Shown: one piece after another, positions 22,797 through 26,548 of the stretch
Numbering within the stretch: the first letter of the stretch is position 1
Layout: the number at the start of each line of letters is the position of its first letter
Origin: F23-D06 sp963603365
GTDB lineage: Bacteria; Bacteroidota; Bacteroidia; Bacteroidales; WCHB1-69
Direction: 5' to 3'
DNA length: 26,548 nucleotides
Assembly (NCBI GenBank): GCA_963603365.1
Contig: CAVCMI010000028.1
Span: 1-26,548, forward strand
The notes under the pieces: model-generated
Seen by the model: the letters and a program-made list of their open reading frames with translations, nothing else
Databases searched by the model: none
Told to the model about the DNA's origin: nothing
Position numbers and translations under genes: made by a program

Positions 22797-24011
22797 ATGG
22801 CGGCTCGCATATACGTTGCCATTCCTGCCATGGATGAAGAGGAGAGTTTGCCAAAGACGCTCCTTGACTTGTCGCGCCAGCAATGCGACACCGCCTTCGA
22901 GGTGCACGTTTGTGTAAACCAGCCTGAAGACTATTGGAATACCCTTGAAAAACGCCACATCTGCGAAAGCAACAGCCGGCTGCTGCACTATCTGCACAGT
23001 TGCGCGCCGTTGCCGATACACATTATTGACCATGCCTCCCGAAGAAAAGGCTGGAAAAGTCAAAAAGGCGGAGTGGGTATGGCTCGCAAAATGCTTTCTG
23101 ACAACATTATGGCGCAGGCTGCACCCGACGACATCTTCGTCAGTCTGGATGCTGACACCAGCGTGCCTGACGGTTACTTGCAGGCTATAAGCGATTTCTT
23201 TGACAAGTACCCTAATATGGCTGCCATTGCGCTGCCATATTATCACCCGTTGGGGAACGATGAACGGCAAAACCGCGCCATTTTGCGATATGAACTCTAT
23301 ATGCGCAATTATGCCTTGAACCTGATGAAGATTGGCAGTCCATTCTGCTTCACCGCATTAGGGTCTGCTATTGCTGTCCGTGTCGGAGCACTGCGCAAGA
23401 CAGGCGGATTTCCGCCCGTTAAAAGCGGCGAAGACTTCTATTTGTTGCAGAAATTGCGCAAGATGAGCCTGATAGGGCTTTATTGTGACACCTGTGTTTA
23501 CCCGTCGCCGCGATATTCCAGCAGGGTCGTCTTCGGTACCGGACCGGCATTGCTTAAGGGGAGTGCGGGCGATTGGTCAGGATGCCCCATCTATCCGCAT
23601 ACTGCTTTCCGCGCCATTGCAGAGACTTACAGGCAGTTGCCCGACTTGTACGGCCACGACTTGGATAACAGTTTCCTGCTTTTTCTCGAGCAGCAATTCG
23701 GTCAACTGAATCTTTGGCAGCCTATTCGCAACAATATGAAAGACCTGTCCCATTTTGTGCATGCTTTTCACGAAAAGGCTGACGGACTGCGTATTCTCCA
23801 GTATCTGCGAAGCATTTGCCATCAGAGCGAAGAGGAGAATGGAATAGCATTAGACGACAACATACGGCATTGGATGCCCGACGCAAACATCCCCGATTTG
23901 GGAAACAAGCCGCTCTTTGAGGCAAGTGTAACCCATCTCGATGCCCTGCGAAATCTTTTGTTCCAGTATGAAATGCGCTTGCGTAAAATCATCACAGAGC
24001 AGTCAGTTTGA
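22797..24011 (+). CDS. Family 2 glycosyltransferase
   Basis: A 404-residue cytoplasmic GT-A enzyme without transmembrane segments. The nucleotide-binding start VAIPAMDEEESLPKTL, the metal-binding DAD (118-120, SLDADTSVP) and a GED (211-213, KSGEDFYLLQKL) near the acceptor site are all in place. The C-terminal 150 residues are specific and of unknown function. The sugar donor and acceptor cannot be told from sequence. It begins three bases after the lipoprotein gene and is the last gene of the serS run. The tight spacing does not by itself link the two functions. Confidence 0.85.
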   Translation: MAARIYVAIPAMDEEESLPKTLLDLSRQQCDTAFEVHVCVNQPEDYWNTLEKRHICESNSRLLHYLHSCAPLPIHIIDHASRRKGWKSQKGGVGMARKMLSDNIMAQAAPDDIFVSLDADTSVPDGYLQAISDFFDKYPNMAAIALPYYHPLGNDERQNRAILRYELYMRNYALNLMKIGSPFCFTALGSAIAVRVGALRKTGGFPPVKSGEDFYLLQKLRKMSLIGLYCDTCVYPSPRYSSRVVFGTGPALLKGSAGDWSGCPIYPHTAFRAIAETYRQLPDLYGHDLDNSFLLFLEQQFGQLNLWQPIRNNMKDLSHFVHAFHEKADGLRILQYLRSICHQSEEENGIALDDNIRHWMPDANIPDLGNKPLFEASVTHLDALRNLLFQYEMRLRKIITEQSV

Positions 24012-24066
24012 CGGAAGCGACTTACAAGGGGGAAAAGTCATAGTAATGAAAGTCTTTACATTTTTG

Positions 24067-24074
24067 TACTTTTG
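24067..24074 (+). promoter_or_regulatory. Bacteroidota -7 promoter box for porQ
   Basis: TACTTTTG, a full match to TAnnTTTG, only nine bases before the ATG at 24084. The upstream in-frame TTG at 24072 lies inside this box, so it cannot be the start if the promoter is real. The transcript would have almost no leader. Confidence 0.55.
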
Positions 24075-24083
24075 CACGATTTT

Positions 24084-25184
24084 ATGTTCAGAATACTTCA
24101 AAATATTATGCTAACGTGTTGCCTGTTTTGCTGTGCGTTGATAACCTTGGCACAGACAGGAGGCAAAAACGTATATAATTTCCTCCGTCTTGGCTATGCT
24201 CCCCGTCAGATAGCATTAGGGAACAGTCTGATATCTGTCAATGACGGAGACCCGTCCTTGCTCAGTCTCAACCCCTCGTTTCTGAATGAACGGCACAACA
24301 ATACCCTTGTGCTCAATTTTACAGACTACTTTACGCACAATTGCTATGCTTCAGCGCTTTATGCCCATAGTGTGCCTAAGATCGGAAGTCTCTTTGCCGA
24401 GATGCGCTACGTAGGCTACGGCACTTTTCAAGGCACTGACGAGGCCGGCAATGAGACGGGGCTGTTTAATGCCGGCGACTATGCTTTGACGGTTGGTTGG
24501 GGGTATGCCTTGCCGCACAACTTCTATGTGGGAGCCAACCTTAAACTGCTCCTTTCGAGTTATGAGAGTTATACATCGTTCGGCTTAGCCCTTGACGTGG
24601 CAGGCAGTTATTACAACCCCGAACAGAACCTCTCTATGACCTTGCTGTTCAAGAATATTGGCAGCGAAATCAAGCCATTCACAAAAGGCAATTATGAACG
24701 CGTTCCGTTTGACTTGCAGTTTGCGCTTTCGCAGCGGCTCAAGCATGTGCCCATACGCTACCATGTATCCCTGCACTCCTTGTATCGCTGGAATATGAAC
24801 TACTATGGCGAAGAGAACCCGTTCCTCTCCACCGATGCCGTCACCGACAGTTTGCAGTATCCATCCAAGGCATCGCAATTTTTCGACAACTTTTTCCGCC
24901 ACTTCATCTTCGGTATAGAGATAGAACCCGTGAAGTATTTTTCCATACAGTTGGCATATAACCACAATACGCATCAAGAGATGAAAGTGCTGTCACGCCG
25001 CTCGATGGCCGGGTTCTCGTATGGACTCAATATCAACATTTCAGGATTCCGGGTTGGTTTTGCGCGGCAACACTATGCTATCGGCGCTGTGCCGAACAGT
25101 GTATCTTTTGCTATGAATTTTGACGAAATCACGAAGATGCACCGCAACAAGAAAACAAAGAAACTGCAACGTGTTACGGATTGA
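24084..25184 (+). CDS. porQ: Type IX secretion system outer-membrane protein PorQ
   Basis: A 366-residue outer-membrane beta-barrel of the PorV/PorQ family (FadL-like). In the type IX system PorQ works with PorU, PorV and PorZ in the attachment complex that processes secreted cargo. The signal peptide ends near ITLAQ. The mature N-terminus has the characteristic VYNFLRLGYAPRQIALGNSL and DGDPSLLSLNPSFL, followed by alternating beta strands (LFAEMRYVGYGTFQGTDEAG, GDYALTVGWGYAL) and a barrel end (GFSYGLNINISGFRVGFARQ). The ATG at 24084 is used rather than an in-frame TTG at 24072 (see promoter). It is separated from the glycosyltransferase by 72 bases and has its own -7 box. Confidence 0.88.
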   Translation: MFRILQNIMLTCCLFCCALITLAQTGGKNVYNFLRLGYAPRQIALGNSLISVNDGDPSLLSLNPSFLNERHNNTLVLNFTDYFTHNCYASALYAHSVPKIGSLFAEMRYVGYGTFQGTDEAGNETGLFNAGDYALTVGWGYALPHNFYVGANLKLLLSSYESYTSFGLALDVAGSYYNPEQNLSMTLLFKNIGSEIKPFTKGNYERVPFDLQFALSQRLKHVPIRYHVSLHSLYRWNMNYYGEENPFLSTDAVTDSLQYPSKASQFFDNFFRHFIFGIEIEPVKYFSIQLAYNHNTHQEMKVLSRRSMAGFSYGLNINISGFRVGFARQHYAIGAVPNSVSFAMNFDEITKMHRNKKTKKLQRVTD

Positions 25185-25225
25185 CCGAAGAAGAAAGGCC
25201 CTGCCGCCCGACAGGAGAGTGCCGC

Positions 25226-26548
25226 CTACCGAATCAGTGTGACGCTGCCTGTCAATTGTGGCTGCCCCGGACCTTTAGGATGGTCAAATTGTGTCCAGTA
25301 TCTGATGTAATAGGTGTAAACGCCCATCGGACAAACAATCCCGTTCATGTCTTTCCCATCCCATCCATCATGAAGATTTGTGGACTTGAAAAGGCATCTT
25401 CCTTGGCGGTCATAAATCAACATCAGGTACCTTTCCACTTCTATGCCTTCACAAACGGGAAGAAAAACATCGTTCAGATTGTCGTGATTGGGGGTGAAAG
25501 CGTTTGGGATGTAAAAATGGACTGAAACAGTCACATTTATATATTGAGTTTGAGAAGCAGTACAATTGTTTTTGTCTGTAACATACAATGTAACAGGGTA
25601 TTCTCCTATATGGGTATAGGTATGGCTTGGATTGCGTTCGTTTTGATGATCGGAAAACTGCGGATTGAAACGGTCATGAAAGTCCCAATGCCAAGTAGAA
25701 TCAGGTGAGCAAGTGAGTGTGCAGTATAGTGTCCCGACAGAACCTTTCAACACCACCTCATCTGGAGAGAAAACGAAAGATGCTTCTGGCAGTTGATGAA
25801 CTTTAACTGTAAAAGAGTCCGTCCGGAAACAATCTTCTTCAGGCGGTATGAAGCCCCGCACAACATATTCGGTTGTGATTGTCGGAGCCACCATACGGGA
25901 TTTGCCAATGTAGCCGTCATTCCAAATGTACTGATAGTCAGCATTGTTTGCAGTAGCGCTCAAAATGGTTGTTTCGCCGAGACAGAGGGAGTCGTCTCCT
26001 GTAATGACAGGACGTTCCATATTGACAACACCTACAAATGTGGAGCAAGAGGCCGTACAGCCGTTGCTGAATGTGATGGTTACGCTATAGGTGCTGCTCT
26101 CTTCCGCCATAAAAGAGAGATCTGGAGTGGTATCTCCAGTGCTCCAGCGGAACGTTTCAGGCTGTGTTTCTTGCATTTGCGAAATAATTGGAGAGAGTGT
26201 GACCGTTTTTCCGGGGCATACGACGACATTGACATGATTCAAACTCACTTCTGGCACAGGCAGTATGGTCAGGTGCAGCGTCACCGTGCTGTCGCATCCG
26301 TTCAGTGCGGTGAGGGTCTGGGTGTATTCGCCGCTTTGGGTATAGGTTTCTCCGTTCCACTCGTAGGCTTCGCATGCGGTGCGGGTGATGGTGTTCTCCA
26401 TGGCGTTGTTGACGGTGAGGTGGAGCGTCACCGTGGAGTCGCAGCCGTTTGCGGCGGTGAGGGTCTGGGTGTAGTCGCCGGACTGGGTGTAGGTTTCTCC
26501 GTTCCACTCGTAGGCTTCGCATGCGGTGCGGGTGATGGTGTTCTCCAT
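25226..26548 (-). CDS. Type IX-secreted repeat protein with gliding-motility C-terminal domain (5' end beyond right edge)
   Basis: 440 residues of a larger exported protein; the true start lies beyond base 26548, and the ATG there is just the first codon of a repeat unit. Order as visible: two 49-residue repeats (TITRTACEAYEWNGETYT and GCDSTVTLHLTV, each with one Cys pair), an Ig-like segment (about 100-185), a second one to about 240, a PKD-like domain at about 250-340 (WHWDFHD, HTYTHIGEYPVTLYVTD), and a C-terminal domain at 345-440 starting FYIPNAFTPNHDNLND and including YDRQGRCLFKS and DGWDGKDMNG. The last is the CHU_C (gliding motility-associated) domain, a type B sorting signal for type IX secretion. 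It converges on porQ with 41 bases between the stops. Ligand or substrate unknown; adhesin is a reasonable guess. Confidence 0.9.
   Translation of the reverse strand: MENTITRTACEAYEWNGETYTQSGDYTQTLTAANGCDSTVTLHLTVNNAMENTITRTACEAYEWNGETYTQSGEYTQTLTALNGCDSTVTLHLTILPVPEVSLNHVNVVVCPGKTVTLSPIISQMQETQPETFRWSTGDTTPDLSFMAEESSTYSVTITFSNGCTASCSTFVGVVNMERPVITGDDSLCLGETTILSATANNADYQYIWNDGYIGKSRMVAPTITTEYVVRGFIPPEEDCFRTDSFTVKVHQLPEASFVFSPDEVVLKGSVGTLYCTLTCSPDSTWHWDFHDRFNPQFSDHQNERNPSHTYTHIGEYPVTLYVTDKNNCTASQTQYINVTVSVHFYIPNAFTPNHDNLNDVFLPVCEGIEVERYLMLIYDRQGRCLFKSTNLHDGWDGKDMNGIVCPMGVYTYYIRYWTQFDHPKGPGQPQLTGSVTLIR
26267..26548 (-). repeat. Two near-identical 147-bp coding repeats at the right edge
   Basis: Unit A (26402-26548) and unit B (26401-26267 before divergence) share almost the same DNA at a period of 147 bases (49 codons). 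The proteins differ at only two positions over 45 residues (GD/GE and TAAN/TALN). More units probably lie to the right. Confidence 0.9.

Noticed and set aside
1..26548. tRNA, rRNA genes or a CRISPR array
   Set aside because: No cloverleaf, rRNA-like block or regularly spaced direct repeat of CRISPR type was found on reading either strand.

Overview
The window reads as chromosome of a member of the order Bacteroidales (Bacteroidota); I cannot place it to genus. The signs are a single fused SecDF protein, a Bacteroidota-type LptD, type IX secretion components (a PorE-like protein and PorQ) with a CHU_C-type cargo protein, a DUF3127 protein, and repeated copies of the Bacteroidota -7 promoter box TAnnTTTG instead of Pribnow boxes.

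Left part (1-4888), accessory and visibly more AT-rich than the rest. It opens with the N-terminal two thirds of a type I restriction enzyme HsdR (minus strand, cut by the left edge). Diverging from it is a compact plus-strand locus that looks like an undescribed RiPP (ribosomally made, modified peptide) system: a 113-aa precursor whose C-terminal core has five cysteines spaced CxxCxxCxxCxxC followed by an Ala/Gly-rich tail, a 117-aa four-helix membrane protein, a 444-aa radical SAM/SPASM enzyme with a putative leader-binding N-terminal domain, an ECF-type sigma factor, and a 198-aa four-helix membrane protein overlapping the sigma gene. The cysteine pattern is that of hairpin sactipeptides such as thurincin H. 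This is the most interesting part of the window.

Middle part (4878-17794), core envelope functions. Minus strand: PorE-like TPR/PD40/OmpA protein with an extra C-terminal domain resembling an inactivated retropepsin, SecDF, and LptD. Plus strand, diverging from lptD: an operon-like run of N-acetylmuramoyl-L-alanine amidase, MCE/MlaD-family lipid-transport protein, DUF3127 protein with an SSB-like acidic tail, and an SH3-NlpC/P60 peptidase. A convergent minus-strand gene encodes a flavin reductase-rubredoxin fusion.

A roughly 650-base gene-poor stretch (17795-18444) holds a 7-bp tandem repeat, a small membrane-protein reading frame broken by a stop codon, and what looks like the last 27 codons of an IS30-type transposase.

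Right part (18445-26548): a tight plus-strand run serS - TPR protein - rsmA - chagasin-like lipoprotein - family 2 glycosyltransferase, then porQ with its own promoter, and finally a convergent, right-truncated gene for a large secreted protein with near-identical 49-residue repeats, a PKD-like domain and a gliding-motility type C-terminal sorting domain. PorE, PorQ and this cargo-type protein point to a functional type IX secretion system in the organism.
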